From Marichromatium gracile (GTDB lineage Bacteria > Pseudomonadota > Gammaproteobacteria > Chromatiales > Chromatiaceae), in contig NZ_SMDC01000002.1 in assembly GCF_004343155.1 (NCBI RefSeq), forward strand, positions 310,001-374,000: a DNA stretch of 64,000 nucleotides. The letters run 5' to 3'. Both the position numbers and the translations under genes were made by a program. Below are positions 9,303 through 19,075 of this stretch, piece by piece (the first letter of the stretch is position 1; every line of letters begins with the position of its first letter). A model generated the notes under the pieces. That model did not search any database and had not been told where the DNA came from. It worked only from the letters and a program-made list of their open reading frames with translations.

Positions 9303-10789
9303 GTCGAAGCGAGGTCCGCGAGCAGGCTCGTCGCCGCCAGCTCCCCCGAGATCGCCGCCATCGGCACGCCCGCGCCCGGGTGTGTGCTCCCGCCCGCCAG
9401 ATACAGCCGCGGGATCCGGGTCCGCGAGGCCGGTCGATTGAACGATGCCCGCCAGCCGTGGATCGCCGGGCCGTAGAGCGCTCCCCCGGTCGCCGGGAAC
9501 AACCCCTCGAAGTCCCTCGGCGTGACGACCTGGCAGCGCTCCGGGTGTCGCGCCACCCTCAGGCCACATCGTTCCAACAGGGAGAATACCCGCCGTTCGC
9601 ATTGCTCGATCTCCGAAGCGTCGAATGGCTGCATGTCGCCCCGTGCAGGGGCGTTGAGCAGCAACAACAGGCGCTCTGGACCCGACGGGATGTTGCCCTC
9701 GCCGCGGTCCTGGGCGCAGATATAGACGGTCCCCTCGCGCGGGACCCGTCGATGACGAAAGATATCGTCGAATTCGGCCTGGTAGTCACGGCCGAAGAAG
9801 ACGTTGTGGCGCTCGAGGGCAAAGCCCTCGGTGTGTGCCACCAGCCCCCAGGTGATCGCCGAGAGCGAGCGACGGGAGGCCGGCAGGCGGGGCAGGGCGG
9901 CGATCGCCTCGGCGCCGAGGCGTCCGCTGGAGAGCGCCGCCGGATCGGCGTTGCAGACCACCGCGTCGGCACTCACCCGCTCGCCGTCCTCGAGGACCAC
10001 GCCGCTGGCTCGCCCCCGGGTCACCTCGATCTCCGAGACCCCGCGGCCATAGTGGAGTTCCACCCCCAGCCCCTCGGCAAGCGCGGCGAGCGCGCGTGCG
10101 ACGCGATGCATGCCGTCGCGCACCAGCCACACGCCCTGCTGCTCGACATGGGCGATCAGCATCAGCGTCGCCGGCGCGGCGAAGGGTGACGAGCCGCAGT
10201 AGGTGGAGTAGCGTCCGAACAGCTGGCGCAGCCTGGGATCGGCGAAGTGCTCGCCGAGCGCCTGCCATAGAGTGTCGTAGGGACGCATGCCGCGCAAGCC
10301 GGCCATGCCGCTGACCCCGCAGCGACTCATCAGTCCTATCAGGCTGGGACGGGAGGCGTGGATGAAGCTCTGCTCCAGGGTTTCGTAGGCGGCGCGCGCG
10401 CGCTTGCAGAAGGCGCGGTAGTGCTCGGCCTCGGCGGCGCCGGCGAAGTCGCCGATGGCCGCGACCGAGCGCTCGTGGTCGGCGTAGAGGTCGAGACGCT
10501 CGTCGGCGCTCCAGGCGTGGCGTGCTATGATCTCGGCCGGTTGCAGTCTGAGATGATCGTCGAGTCGCGCGCCGGCGGTGGCGAAGAGTTCGTCGAACAC
10601 CCAGCGCATGGTGAAGACGGTGGGCCCGGCGTCGATCGCCTGACCGTCGACCTGCAGCTGCCGCATCTTGCCGCCGGGGCCGGCGGCGCGCTCGAACACC
10701 CTGACCTGCAGTCCGCGAGCGGCGAGACGGATGGCCGCTGCCAGGCCGCCGATCCCTGCTCCGATGACGACCACCGATTGCGTTGACAT
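9299..10789 (-). CDS. crtD: 1-hydroxy/methoxycarotenoid 3,4-desaturase CrtD
   Basis: CrtD is the FAD-dependent 3,4-desaturase acting on 1-hydroxy or 1-methoxy carotenoids in the spheroidene/spirilloxanthin pathways. The 496-residue product has the N-terminal FAD motif VVIGAGIGGLAAAIRLAARG (about 7-26) and the C-terminal signature GGSTHPGAGVPMA, both shared with CrtI. The sequence GPTVFTMRWVFDELF near residue 56 is typical of CrtD rather than CrtI. It is the first gene of a leftward crtD-crtC unit, and its stop overlaps the proposed crtC start. The divergent crtE shares the promoter region with its two CrtJ/PpsR-type operators. Confidence 0.95.
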   Translation of the reverse strand: MSTQSVVVIGAGIGGLAAAIRLAARGLQVRVFERAAGPGGKMRQLQVDGQAIDAGPTVFTMRWVFDELFATAGARLDDHLRLQPAEIIARHAWSADERLDLYADHERSVAAIGDFAGAAEAEHYRAFCKRARAAYETLEQSFIHASRPSLIGLMSRCGVSGMAGLRGMRPYDTLWQALGEHFADPRLRQLFGRYSTYCGSSPFAAPATLMLIAHVEQQGVWLVRDGMHRVARALAALAEGLGVELHYGRGVSEIEVTRGRASGVVLEDGERVSADAVVCNADPAALSSGRLGAEAIAALPRLPASRRSLSAITWGLVAHTEGFALERHNVFFGRDYQAEFDDIFRHRRVPREGTVYICAQDRGEGNIPSGPERLLLLLNAPARGDMQPFDASEIEQCERRVFSLLERCGLRVARHPERCQVVTPRDFEGLFPATGGALYGPAIHGWRASFNRPASRTRIPRLYLAGGSTHPGAGVPMAAISGELAATSLLADLAST

Positions 10790-10815
10790 CGGACAGCGAC
10801 CTCCTGTGATTCACG

Positions 10816-10878
10816 TTGACGCCTCGTGCGTTGATGTCTATTGTACATGACACAAATTAGTGTCAACTAATCCTTACA
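10816..10878. promoter_or_regulatory. crtD/crtE divergent promoter with two CrtJ/PpsR sites
   Basis: Two TGT-N12-ACA sites, 10835-10852 (TGTCTATTGTACATGACA) and 10861-10878 (TGTCAACTAATCCTTACA), are separated by exactly 8 bp, a spacing known for cooperative CrtJ/PpsR binding. A further perfect palindrome TGACAC-N6-GTGTCA spans 10848-10865 between them. A possible crtE promoter is TTGACG at 10816-10821 with TATTGT at 10839-10844 (17-bp spacer). For crtD, TTGACA on the minus strand with TACAAT has a short 15-bp spacer. Both promoters would be covered by the operators. Confidence 0.8.
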
Positions 10879-10915
10879 CTTTTTCAGACGAACACCAGTT
10901 GCCGGGGAAGCAGAG

Positions 10916-11788
10916 ATGGATGCCACCGCAGCGAGAATCGAGCGGGCCTTGACCGAGGCCATTGAACATGTGGTCGTCTCCGGCTGTCCCCCGCGGCTGG
11001 CCGAGGCGGTGCGTCACGCGGTCTTCCCGGGCGGTGCGCGGGTGCGCCCGCGGCTGTGCATCGCGGTGGCCGCCGCCTGTGGCAGCAAGGACGTGGTCTC
11101 GGCCGATGCCGCGGCGAGCGCCATCGAGTTGCTGCACTGCGCCTCGCTGGTGCACGACGATCTGCCCTGCTTCGACGACTCGCCGCTGCGTCGTGGGGTG
11201 CCCTCGGTGCACCGCGCCTACGGCGAGCCGCTGGCGGTACTCGCCGGCGATGCGCTGATCATCCTCGCCTTCGAGCACCTCGCCCGTCAGCTCAGCGACA
11301 AGCCCGCACTGCTCGCCCCGCTGTTGCTCACCGTCGGGCGCTCGGCGGGGATGCCGCACGGCATCACCGCCGGTCAGGCCTGGGAGTGCGAGCCCAAGGT
11401 CTCGGTCGAGCACTATCACCGCGCCAAGACCGGCGCGCTGTTCGCCGCGGCGACCGCCGCCGGTGCCCAGGTCGCCGGCGCCGACGCCGATGCCTGGCGG
11501 GTGGTCGGTGACAAGATCGGCGAGGCCTACCAGGTCGCCGATGATCTGCGTGATGTTGCCGCCAGCGCCCAGGAGGTCGGCAAGCCGGTCGGACGCGATG
11601 CCCTGCTCAACCGTCCCAGCGCCGCCGGCGAACTCGGTGTCGAGGGGGCCGTGGCCCGGCTCAAGGGGCTGGTGCAGGAGGCTGTCGACGCCATCCCCGA
11701 GTGCCCCGGGCGCGAGCGCTTTGCCGAGGTGCTGGTGCACGAGGCGCGCCACATCATGCCCAAGAGCCTCGCCCAGCAGGCTGCCTGA
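10916..11788 (+). CDS. crtE: Geranylgeranyl diphosphate synthase CrtE
   Basis: CrtE condenses isopentenyl diphosphate with allylic diphosphates to make C20 geranylgeranyl diphosphate, used for carotenoids (via CrtB) and for the bacteriochlorophyll side chain. The 290-residue product is a trans-prenyltransferase. Its first Asp-rich motif is DDLPCFDD (81-88) and its second is DDLRD (209-213). FPGGARVRPRL near residue 37 also fits the family. The second motif lacks the final Asp of the usual DDxxD repeat but is normal for many GGPP synthases. It begins the long rightward unit crtE-crtF-bchCXYZ and is transcribed from the operator region shared with crtD. Confidence 0.95.
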   Translation: MDATAARIERALTEAIEHVVVSGCPPRLAEAVRHAVFPGGARVRPRLCIAVAAACGSKDVVSADAAASAIELLHCASLVHDDLPCFDDSPLRRGVPSVHRAYGEPLAVLAGDALIILAFEHLARQLSDKPALLAPLLLTVGRSAGMPHGITAGQAWECEPKVSVEHYHRAKTGALFAAATAAGAQVAGADADAWRVVGDKIGEAYQVADDLRDVAASAQEVGKPVGRDALLNRPSAAGELGVEGAVARLKGLVQEAVDAIPECPGRERFAEVLVHEARHIMPKSLAQQAA

Positions 11789-11845
11789 TGGCGTCTGTCG
11801 CGCGCGCCCGTGCGGCGCGCGCCGGGCGCGCACCGGAGGGACCCC

Positions 11846-12967
11846 GTGCCGATTCGTGACGACTGGCTGAAGCTACGCAATCGTCTCCTCTCCAGCCCGC
11901 GCTTTCAGCGCTGGGCCGCCCGCTTCCCGCTGACCCGCCCGCTCGCCCGGCGTCACGCCCGTGAGCTGTTCGACATCGTTGCCGGTTTCGTCTACTCCCA
12001 GGTGCTCTATGCCTGTGTGCGCGCGCGCCTGTTCGAGCTGCTCGACGAGCGTGGTCCGAGCGACAGCGCCGCGCTTGCCCCGGCGCTGGGGCTGCCGGAG
12101 GAGGGTGCGCGCCGTCTGCTGCTCGCCGCGGCCAGCCTGCGTCTGGTCGAGCAGCGCGGGGCGGACCGCTTCGCTCTCGGCGAGCGTGGTGCCGTGGTGC
12201 TCGGCAACCGCGGCATCGCCGCGATGGTCGAGCACCACGCGATGCTCTATGCCGATCTCGAGGACCCGCTGGCGTTGTTGCGCGGCGAGCGTCCGCAGCG
12301 CGCGCTCGCCGACTATTGGGCCTATGCCGAGTCGAGTGCGCCGGCGCGCAGCGATGCCGCGGCGGTGGACGGCTACTCGGCGCTGATGGCCGACTCCCAG
12401 GCGATGATCGCCGAGGAGGTGCTCGATGCCTATTCCTTCCGCGATCACCACTGTCTGCTCGACATCGCCGGCGGCGATGGCACCTTCCTGGTCGAGGTGG
12501 CCAAGCGCTGGCCGCACCTGCAGGTGATCCTGTTCGATCTGCCGGCGGTGGCCGAGCGCGCTCAGGCGCGCTTCGTCCGCGAGGGCCTCGCCGAGCGCGC
12601 CCGTGCCGTCGGCGGTGACGTGTTGCGCGATCCGCTGCCCGAGGGGGCGGACGTGGTCTCGCTGGTGCGGGTGGTGCACGATCACGACGACGAGCGTGCC
12701 GCCGGTTTCGTCGCCGCGGCGCATCGCGCACTCGCCCCCGGCGGTACGCTGCTGGTGGCCGAGCCGATGTCCGGCACCCGTGGTGCCGAGCCGGTGGGGG
12801 ACGCTTATTTCGGTCTCTACCTGCTGGCAATGGGCAGCGGTCGCCCACGCACCGCCGCCGAGCTGGAGGCGATGCTCGCCGCCGCCGGGTTCGAGCAGAC
12901 GCGCGAGCTGCCAACCAACCGCCCGATCCTCACCCGTGCGCTGCTCGCACGCCGGGCGTCCGACTGA
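11846..12967 (+). CDS. crtF: Carotenoid 1-O-methyltransferase CrtF
   Basis: CrtF transfers a methyl group from S-adenosylmethionine to the 1-hydroxyl of carotenoids made by CrtC, yielding methoxy carotenoids such as spirilloxanthin. The 373-residue protein has an N-terminal winged-helix dimerisation domain (FELLDERG and LGLPEEGARRLL) and a C-terminal Rossmann methyltransferase core with the SAM loop LLDIAGGDGTFLVEVA near residue 205. GTG 11846 is chosen because GGAGGG at 11835-11840 lies five bases upstream. An upstream GTG at 11810 would add 12 residues but lacks a ribosome site. The gene sits 57 bp after crtE and precedes bchC. Confidence 0.94.
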   Translation: MPIRDDWLKLRNRLLSSPRFQRWAARFPLTRPLARRHARELFDIVAGFVYSQVLYACVRARLFELLDERGPSDSAALAPALGLPEEGARRLLLAAASLRLVEQRGADRFALGERGAVVLGNRGIAAMVEHHAMLYADLEDPLALLRGERPQRALADYWAYAESSAPARSDAAAVDGYSALMADSQAMIAEEVLDAYSFRDHHCLLDIAGGDGTFLVEVAKRWPHLQVILFDLPAVAERAQARFVREGLAERARAVGGDVLRDPLPEGADVVSLVRVVHDHDDERAAGFVAAAHRALAPGGTLLVAEPMSGTRGAEPVGDAYFGLYLLAMGSGRPRTAAELEAMLAAAGFEQTRELPTNRPILTRALLARRASD

Positions 12968-13102
12968 GCGCGTTCCACCACGTCCCGTGGCGATCGCTTT
13001 TGCCGATGCAGATCAATATCCCTGGGCTCTCGCGGTGGACGGGTCGGTCACATCCGTTAAACTGCGAGGCTCGTCCGTAACAACTCGAATGCGTGCCGCA
13101 CC

Positions 13103-14062
13103 GTGAACCTCGAAACCCTCGCCGTTGTCCTCGAACAGCCCGAACGTCTTTCGCTTCAACGATTGCAGCTCACCCCGCCCGAGGCGGGCGATGCGGTGGT
13201 CGAGATCGACTGGAGCGGGATCAGTACCGGCACCGAACGTCTGCTGTGGTCCGGGCGCATGCCCCCCTTCCCCGGCATGGGCTATCCGCTGGTGCCCGGC
13301 TATGAGTCGGTCGGTCGCGTGGTCGAGGCCGGTCCAGAGTCGGGGGTCAAGGCCGGCGACTTCGTCTTCGTCCCCGGTGCCCGCTGCTATGGCGAGGTCA
13401 ACGGCCTGTTCGGCGGTGCCTCGGCGCGGGTGGTGGTGCCCGGCGCGCGGCTGCTCGCGGTCGACGAGGCCCTCGGCGAGCGTGCGGTGCTGCTGGCGCT
13501 GGCGGCGACGGCCTATCACGCCATCGCCACCCCCGGCAAGGCACCGCACGCCGAGCTGATCGTCGGTCACGGGGTGCTCGGTCGGCTGCTGGCGCGCATC
13601 GCCGCGCTCGCCGAGGAGGGCAGCCGTCCGGTGGTCTGGGAGGTCAATCCCGAGCGTGCCAGCGGCGCCGAGGGCTTCGACTACGAGGTGGTCGATCCGG
13701 CCAATGACGAGCGGCGCGACTATCGCAGCATCTGTGACGTCAGCGGCGATCCGCAGATCCTCGATCAGCTGATCGCGCGGCTCGCCCCGCAGGGCGAGAT
13801 CGTGCTCGCCGGCTTCTACAGCCAGCCGCTGTCGTTCACCTTCCCGCCGGCGTTCATGCGCGAGGCGCGGTTGCGGGTGGCGGCGCAGTGGCATCCCGCC
13901 GACCTGGCCGCAGTCAAGGAACTGGTCGAGTCCGGCCGGTTGTCCCTGGACGGGCTCATTACGCATCGGGAGCCGGCCACCGAGGCCGATCGCGCCTATC
14001 GCACCGCCTTCGGCGACCCGATGTGCCTGAAGATGATTCTGGATTGGAGAGCGATTTCGTGA
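13103..14062 (+). CDS. bchC: Bacteriochlorophyllide 3-hydroxyethyl dehydrogenase BchC
   Basis: BchC is an NAD-dependent medium-chain dehydrogenase that oxidises the C3 hydroxyethyl group to the acetyl group typical of bacteriochlorophyll a. The 319-residue product begins at GTG 13103. It has the family's [18 protein letters not shown] segment (a GroES-like fold without the usual zinc Cys set) and the Rossmann glycine stretch [14 protein letters not shown] near residue 154. No strong Shine-Dalgarno precedes the GTG. The 135-bp gap after crtF contains no TGT-N12-ACA site, so the gene may be read from crtE. Its stop overlaps the bchX start (GTGA). Confidence 0.95.
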   Translation: MNLETLAVVLEQPERLSLQRLQLTPPEAGDAVVEIDWSGISTGTERLLWSGRMPPFPGMGYPLVPGYESVGRVVEAGPESGVKAGDFVFVPGARCYGEVNGLFGGASARVVVPGARLLAVDEALGERAVLLALAATAYHAIATPGKAPHAELIVGHGVLGRLLARIAALAEEGSRPVVWEVNPERASGAEGFDYEVVDPANDERRDYRSICDVSGDPQILDQLIARLAPQGEIVLAGFYSQPLSFTFPPAFMREARLRVAAQWHPADLAAVKELVESGRLSLDGLITHREPATEADRAYRTAFGDPMCLKMILDWRAIS

Positions 14063-15015
14063 GCGTATCCGTCAACACACCCGCCTCGAGCAGTGCGGCA
14101 CCCGCGGTCAAGGAGACGCAGATCATCGCCATCTACGGCAAGGGTGGCATCGGCAAGAGCTTCACGCTCGCCAACCTGTCGTACATGCTGGCGCAGCAGG
14201 GCAAGAAGGTCCTGCTGATCGGCTGCGACCCCAAGAGCGATACCGCCACGCTGTTGTTCGGCGGGCGCTCCTGCCCGACCATCCTCGGCACCTCCTCGGC
14301 GAAGAAGCGCGCTGGCGAGGAGGTCGTGATCAGTGACGTCTGCTTCAAGCGCGATGGCGTGTTCGCGATGGAGCTCGGCGGCCCCGAGGTCGGTCGCGGG
14401 TGCGGTGGTCGCGGCATCATCCACGGTTTCGAGCTGCTCGAGCGTCTCGGCTTCAACGACTGGGACTTCGATTATGTGTTGCTCGATTTCCTCGGCGATG
14501 TGGTCTGCGGCGGCTTCGGCCTGCCGATCGCCCGCGATCTCTGTCAGAAGGTGATCGTGGTCGGCTCCAACGACCTGCAGTCGCTCTACGTCGCCAACAA
14601 CGTCTGCTCGGCGGTGGAGTACTTCGCCAGCCTCGGCGGCAACGTCGGCGTCGCCGGCATGGTGATCAACAAGGACGACGGCACCGGCGAGGCCCAGGCC
14701 TTTGCCCACGCCGCCGATATCCCGATCCTCGCCACCATCCCGGCGCACGAGGAGATCCGTCGCAAGAGCGCCAACTACGAGATCATCGGTCGCCCCGGCG
14801 AGCGTTGGGGGCCGCTGTTCGAGGAGCTGGCGACCAATGTCGCCGAGGCGCCGCCGCGTCGTCCCAAGCCGCTCGACCACGAGTCGCTGCTCGGCCTGTT
14901 CAAGGGCGATGAGGTCGGTCGCAACGTCGTGCTCGAGCCGGCGCAGCCGACCGACATGTGCAGTACCGCCGCGATCGAGCGGCCCTCGCTCGAGGTGGTC
15001 TACGACGATGTCTGA
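14059..15015 (+). CDS. bchX: Chlorophyllide reductase iron protein BchX
   Basis: BchX is the NifH-like ATP-binding electron donor of chlorophyllide a oxidoreductase (BchXYZ), which reduces ring B to give the bacteriochlorin macrocycle. The 318-residue protein has the P-loop GKGGIGKS at 27-34 and the switch and [4Fe-4S] ligand regions [12 protein letters not shown] and [14 protein letters not shown], as in NifH and BchL. The frame stays open upstream to 13888, but GTG 14059 overlaps the bchC stop and is preceded by GGAGA at 14046-14050, eight bases away. It overlaps bchY by 8 bp, consistent with coupled synthesis of the complex. Confidence 0.97.
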   Translation: MSVSVNTPASSSAAPAVKETQIIAIYGKGGIGKSFTLANLSYMLAQQGKKVLLIGCDPKSDTATLLFGGRSCPTILGTSSAKKRAGEEVVISDVCFKRDGVFAMELGGPEVGRGCGGRGIIHGFELLERLGFNDWDFDYVLLDFLGDVVCGGFGLPIARDLCQKVIVVGSNDLQSLYVANNVCSAVEYFASLGGNVGVAGMVINKDDGTGEAQAFAHAADIPILATIPAHEEIRRKSANYEIIGRPGERWGPLFEELATNVAEAPPRRPKPLDHESLLGLFKGDEVGRNVVLEPAQPTDMCSTAAIERPSLEVVYDDV

Positions 15016-16489
15016 GCAGCACCAGGACGCGCCCCGCGGCTCGCAGGCCGTTGCCGCACCCGGGGAGGGGGGGTGTCAGCACCGTGACGTGCTGCGCCGT
15101 GCCGCCGAGGCCGCCGGCGACAGCGCACTGATCGCGCGGCTCGACGCCAACGCGGTGGCGGCGCCGCACGATCAGCCGCAGACCATGTGTCCCTCGTTCG
15201 GCGCGCTGCGCGTCGGGCTGCGGATGCGTCGTACCGCGATGCTGATGGTCGGCTCGGGCTGTTGTGTCTATGGCCTGAGCTTCACCGCCCACTTCTACGG
15301 CGCGCGCCGCTCGATCGGTTATATCCCGTTCGATTCCGAGAGCCTGGTCTCCGGTCAGCTCTACGAGGACGTGCGCGAGGCCGTCGACACGCTCGCCGAC
15401 CCCGAGCGCTACGACACCATCGTGGTGATCAATCTGTGCGTGCCGACCGCCTCCGGGGTGCCGCTGCGGCTGCTGCCCAAGGAGCTCAACGGGGTGCGCG
15501 TGCTCGGTATCGACATCCCCGGTTTCGGCGTGCCGACCCATGCCGAGGCCAAGGACGTGCTCGCCGGGGCGATGCTCAACTACGCCCGTCGCGAGGCCGA
15601 GCAGGGCCCGGTGCAGGCCCCGCGCGGCGGGCGCAGCGAGCGCCCCACGGTGACCCTGCTCGGTGAGATGTTCCCGGCCGACCCGGTCGGTATCGGCATG
15701 TTGCTCGAACCGCTGGGGCTGGCCGCCGGTCCGGTGATCCCGACCCGCGAGTGGCGCGAGCTCTATGCCGCGCTCGACTGCGCCGCCGCCGCGGCGATCC
15801 ATCCCCACTATGCCGCCAGCGCGCGCGAGTTCGCCGCCGCCGGGCGTCCGGTGGTGGGCTCGGCCCCGGTCGGGGTCGAGGGCACCGCCGCCTGGCTCGA
15901 TGCCATCGGCGCGGCCTGCGGGATTGCGCGCGATACCGTGGACGCGGCCAAGAACCGCTTCCTGCCGGCGATCAAGGGCGCGCTCGCCGGCGCGCCGATC
16001 AAGGGGCGGGTGCTGGTCTCGGGCTACGAGGGCTCGGAGCTGCTGGTCGCGCGCCTGTTGATCGAGTCCGGTGCCGAGGTGCCCTATGTCGGCACCGCCT
16101 GTCCGCGCACCCCCTGGTCGGAACCGGATCTTGCCTGGCTCGAGGAGCGCGGCGTGCCGGTGCAGTTCCGCGCCTCGCTGGAGCAGGACCTCGCCGCGGT
16201 GAAGGCGCTCGAGCCGGACCTGGCCATCGGCACCACGCCGGTGGTGCAGGCGGCCAAGGAGATGACCATCCCCGCGCTCTATTTCACCAATCTGATCTCG
16301 GCGCGCCCGCTGATGGGGCCCGCCGGGGCCGGCTCGCTGGCGCAGGTGATCAACGCCGCGCTGGGCAATCGTGCCCGCTTCGACACCATGAAGGCGTTCT
16401 TCGCCGGGGTCGGGGAGGGGGCGACGAGCGGGGTCTGGCCCGTCGCGCCCGGCACACGCCGCGCCAAGCCGACCCGAGCCGCGCACTGA
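15008..16489 (+). CDS. bchY: Chlorophyllide reductase subunit BchY
   Basis: BchY is one half of the catalytic BchY-BchZ heterotetramer, homologous to NifD/NifE and BchN. The 493-residue product starts at ATG 15008 inside the end of bchX. It carries the [12 protein letters not shown] and [21 protein letters not shown] segments near residues 60-98, whose Cys residues contribute to the inter-subunit [4Fe-4S] cluster. [14 protein letters not shown] lies near 363. The frame remains open far upstream through bchX, but nothing there is conserved. bchZ starts 13 bp after the stop. Confidence 0.97.
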   Translation: MSEQHQDAPRGSQAVAAPGEGGCQHRDVLRRAAEAAGDSALIARLDANAVAAPHDQPQTMCPSFGALRVGLRMRRTAMLMVGSGCCVYGLSFTAHFYGARRSIGYIPFDSESLVSGQLYEDVREAVDTLADPERYDTIVVINLCVPTASGVPLRLLPKELNGVRVLGIDIPGFGVPTHAEAKDVLAGAMLNYARREAEQGPVQAPRGGRSERPTVTLLGEMFPADPVGIGMLLEPLGLAAGPVIPTREWRELYAALDCAAAAAIHPHYAASAREFAAAGRPVVGSAPVGVEGTAAWLDAIGAACGIARDTVDAAKNRFLPAIKGALAGAPIKGRVLVSGYEGSELLVARLLIESGAEVPYVGTACPRTPWSEPDLAWLEERGVPVQFRASLEQDLAAVKALEPDLAIGTTPVVQAAKEMTIPALYFTNLISARPLMGPAGAGSLAQVINAALGNRARFDTMKAFFAGVGEGATSGVWPVAPGTRRAKPTRAAH

Positions 16490-16502
16490 GGACGCCTTAC
16501 CG

Positions 16503-17951
16503 ATGCTGATCAACGACCTCGACCGCGCTGGCGGTTACTGGGGCTCTGTCTACGTCTTCACCGCCGTCAAGGGCCTGCAGGTGATCATCGACGGCCCGGT
16601 GGGCTGCGAGAACCTGCCGGTGACGGCGGTGCTGCACTACACCGATGGCCTGCCGCCACACGAGTTGCCGGTGGCGGTGACCGGGCTGGGTGAGGAGGAG
16701 CTGGGGCAGGAGGGGACCGAGCAGGCGATGCGCCGGGCCTTCGAGAGCCTCGATCCGAAGCTGCCGACGGTGGTGGTGACCGGCTCGATCGCCGAGATGA
16801 TCGGCGGCGGCGTGACCCCCGAAGGCACCAACATCCAGCGCTTCCTGCCGCGCACCATCGACGAGGACCAGTGGCAGAGCGCCAACCGCGCGATGTACTG
16901 GCTGTGGACCCAGTACGGGCCGAAGAAGGGCAAGGCGGTCAAGCGCCGCGAGCGCGGCCCCGACGAGCGCCCGAAGGTGAACATCATCGGTCCGATGTAC
17001 GGCACCTTCAACATGCCTTCGGATCTGGCCGAGATCCAACGCCTGATCGAGGGCATCGGCGCCGAGGTCAACCTGACCTTCCCGCTCGGCTGCGAGCTCT
17101 CGGAGATCCCCAGGCTTGCCGACGCCGACGTCAACGTGTGCATGTACCGCGAGAGCGGTCGGGCGCTGTGCGAGGCACTCGAGCGGCCCTATCTGCAGGC
17201 GCCGATCGGGTTGCACAGCACCACCAAGTTCCTGCGCACCCTCGGCGAGCTGCTCGGGCTCGACCCCGAGCCCTTCATCGAGCGCGAGAAGCACACCACG
17301 ATCAAGCCGATCTGGGACCTGTGGCGCTCGGTCACCCAGGACTTCTTCACCACCGCGAGCTTCGGTGTCGCGGCCAGCGAGACCTATAGTCGCGGGCTGC
17401 GCCACTTCCTCGAGGACGAGCTGGGATTGCCCTGCAACTTCGCCTTCTCGCGGTGCGCCGGGGTGAAGATCGACAACGACGCGATCCGCACCGCGGTGCA
17501 GGAGAAGACGCCGCTGATCGTCTTCGGCAGCTACAACGAGCGGATGTATCTCGCCGAGATCGGCGCTCGCGCGACCTATATCCCGGCCTCCTTCCCGGGC
17601 ACCGTGATCCGGCGTCATACCGGCACCCCCTTCATGGGCTACGCCGGGGCGACCTATCTGGTCCAGGAGGTGTGCAACGCGCTGTTCGACGCCTTGTTCA
17701 ACATCCTGCCGTTGGGCAGCGATCTCGATCGCGTCGATCCTACTCCGGCGCGAATGCATCGCGAGCTGCCCTGGGCGGAAGAGGCGCGGGCGCTGTTCGA
17801 CCGGATCGTCGAGGCGCAGCCGGTGCTGGTGCGGATCTCGGCGGCCAAGCGGTTGCGTGACGCTGCCGAGCGCGCTGCCCGGACCGCGGGTCTCGAGCAG
17901 GTCGGTGTCGCCCAGGTGGAGCAGTCGCGCGGCGCCGTCTCCGGCGCCTGA
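16503..17951 (+). CDS. bchZ: Chlorophyllide reductase subunit BchZ
   Basis: BchZ is the partner of BchY in chlorophyllide a reductase, homologous to NifK and BchB. The 482-residue product shows [20 protein letters not shown] at the N-terminus and [20 protein letters not shown], whose Cys is a cluster ligand. [19 protein letters not shown] follows near residue 163. The last 40 residues are alanine/arginine-rich and variable. It ends the bchCXYZ unit. A short GC hairpin and then the puf promoter follow. Confidence 0.97.
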   Translation: MLINDLDRAGGYWGSVYVFTAVKGLQVIIDGPVGCENLPVTAVLHYTDGLPPHELPVAVTGLGEEELGQEGTEQAMRRAFESLDPKLPTVVVTGSIAEMIGGGVTPEGTNIQRFLPRTIDEDQWQSANRAMYWLWTQYGPKKGKAVKRRERGPDERPKVNIIGPMYGTFNMPSDLAEIQRLIEGIGAEVNLTFPLGCELSEIPRLADADVNVCMYRESGRALCEALERPYLQAPIGLHSTTKFLRTLGELLGLDPEPFIEREKHTTIKPIWDLWRSVTQDFFTTASFGVAASETYSRGLRHFLEDELGLPCNFAFSRCAGVKIDNDAIRTAVQEKTPLIVFGSYNERMYLAEIGARATYIPASFPGTVIRRHTGTPFMGYAGATYLVQEVCNALFDALFNILPLGSDLDRVDPTPARMHRELPWAEEARALFDRIVEAQPVLVRISAAKRLRDAAERAARTAGLEQVGVAQVEQSRGAVSGA

Positions 17952-17969
17952 GGCCGCTGCTGAGGGTGT

Positions 17970-17998
17970 CGTCCGGGCGGCCCGAGGCGGCCCGGACG
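17970..17998 (+). terminator. Possible hairpin after bchZ
   Basis: CGTCCGGGC at 17970-17978 pairs with GCCCGGACG at 17990-17998 (9 bp, 11-nt loop), 18 bp after the bchZ stop. No T tract follows, so some read-through into puf (a bchZ-puf superoperon, common in purple bacteria) is likely. Confidence 0.45.
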
Positions 17999-18161
17999 GT
18001 GCCTGTCGGCACTCTCTCATCACCCTTCCGTGCCCGCCTTCCCGGTGGGCGCTGTCGTGCCAGCGGCCTTCCTCACACCGCTTTGCGCGTCGCTATCCGG
18101 CAGCCTTCAGGCCCCATTGGGAAGGAATCCTGATCCGGGGCAGGGCTGGGTCAAAATCCGG

Positions 18162-18201
18162 TGTAAATGTAGATTGACATCTCTGCCAGTCAAGCTAGAC
18201 T
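18162..18201 (+). promoter_or_regulatory. puf promoter with CrtJ/PpsR site
   Basis: TTGACA at 18174-18179 and TAGACT at 18196-18201 (16-bp spacer) form a sigma-70-like promoter. TGT-N12-ACA at 18162-18179 ends exactly on the -35 box, so a bound CrtJ/PpsR would block it. A palindrome CAGTC-N6-GACTG covers the spacer (18188-18203). The remaining 324 bases to pufB1 form an untranslated leader that includes a two-part stem-loop at 18290-18328 (GCCTCG/CGAGGC and CACTC/GAGTG). I see no pufQ in the bchZ-pufB gap. Confidence 0.7.
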
Positions 18202-18525
18202 GACACCCAAAATCCAGCCAGCCCGTAGGGCCATCGTGTTTCGAGCCCGCGCTGTCGTGAGTCCTCTGTGAACCACGCGAATGACGCTAGCCTCGATCAG
18301 CACTCCTGAGTTTGAGAGTGAGCGAGGCCGAGGGTGCGAGCGCACCAGGGGTGGCGGATCGAATTGACGATCTCCCCCGTCGCGGGGCGATCGGCACGAT
18401 GGGATTTCGCCCGACAGGCATCGGGTGTCTTCTCAGCCGTGGCAGACACTCTCACGGCACCCCTCGCCGCACGGGGCAAGTGCGGCGTAACTGAGGTTTA
18501 GCTCCAAATTCGGAGGATTTATCCA

Positions 18526-18669
18526 ATGGCTGACAACACCAGCGTGACCGGTCTGACCGAGCAGGAAGCACAGGAGTTCCACGGCATCTTCGTGCAGAGC
18601 ATGACTGCCTTCTTCGGCATCGTGGTCGTCGCGCACATCCTCGCTTGGCTGTGGCGCCCCTGGCTGTAA
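18526..18669 (+). CDS. pufB: Light-harvesting 1 beta polypeptide, copy 1
   Basis: This is a 47-residue antenna beta chain with a short cytoplasmic N-terminus, then one membrane helix holding the bacteriochlorophyll-ligating His in [21 protein letters not shown] at 18511-18516 is a good ribosome site. It is first in the puf operon, and its [13 protein letters not shown] segment is nearly identical to copies 2 and 3. With pufA1 it would build the LH1 ring around the reaction centre. Confidence 0.96.
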   Translation: MADNTSVTGLTEQEAQEFHGIFVQSMTAFFGIVVVAHILAWLWRPWL

Positions 18670-18756
18670 TCCGAGCGTAGGTGCACAGGCGCCCATCGGG
18701 GCCGCCTGGGCAGCAAGTGCTGCACGACCTTTACGATTTCTTTAGGAGAATTAGTT

Positions 18757-18960
18757 ATGTTCCCGACCGAAGCCCTGTGGAAGATCTGGATGCTCATCGA
18801 TCCGCGTCGCATCCTGATCGCCCTCTTCGCCTTCCTGATCGTGCTGGGTCTCGCCATCCACATGATTCTGCTGAGCACCGCCGAGTTCAACTGGCTCGAA
18901 GACGGTGTTCCGGCCTCGTCGGTCCAGCAGGTGACGCCGGTTGTGCCGCAGCACCAATAA
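18757..18960 (+). CDS. pufA: Light-harvesting 1 alpha polypeptide, copy 1
   Basis: This 67-residue alpha chain starts [18 protein letters not shown] and has one membrane helix with the ligand His in [10 protein letters not shown]. After the helix comes a C-terminal tail of about 24 residues rich in Val, Pro and Gln, clearly longer than in copy 2. A TAGGAGA ribosome site precedes the ATG. It is the only alpha copy upstream of pufLM, so it probably encodes the main LH1 alpha chain. Confidence 0.95.
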   Translation: MFPTEALWKIWMLIDPRRILIALFAFLIVLGLAIHMILLSTAEFNWLEDGVPASSVQQVTPVVPQHQ

Positions 18961-19032
18961 CGTCCCTGATGGGGGCGGCAGGCGAGGCTCGGCCAAGCTG
19001 GTCGGCCCCTCCTACCGCCGACAGTGCTAAGA

Positions 19033-19057
19033 GGAGGCAGCCGCCTCGGGTGCCTCC
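19033..19057 (+). other. Intercistronic hairpin pufA-pufL
   Basis: GGAGGCA at 19033-19039 pairs with TGCCTCC at 19051-19057 (11-nt loop) in the 115-bp pufA1-pufL gap. In other purple bacteria, stem-loops here stabilise the pufBA part of the mRNA so that antenna subunits outnumber reaction centres. The same role is inferred here. Confidence 0.5.
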
Positions 19058-19075
19058 CCAGCAGAGGATTTTACG

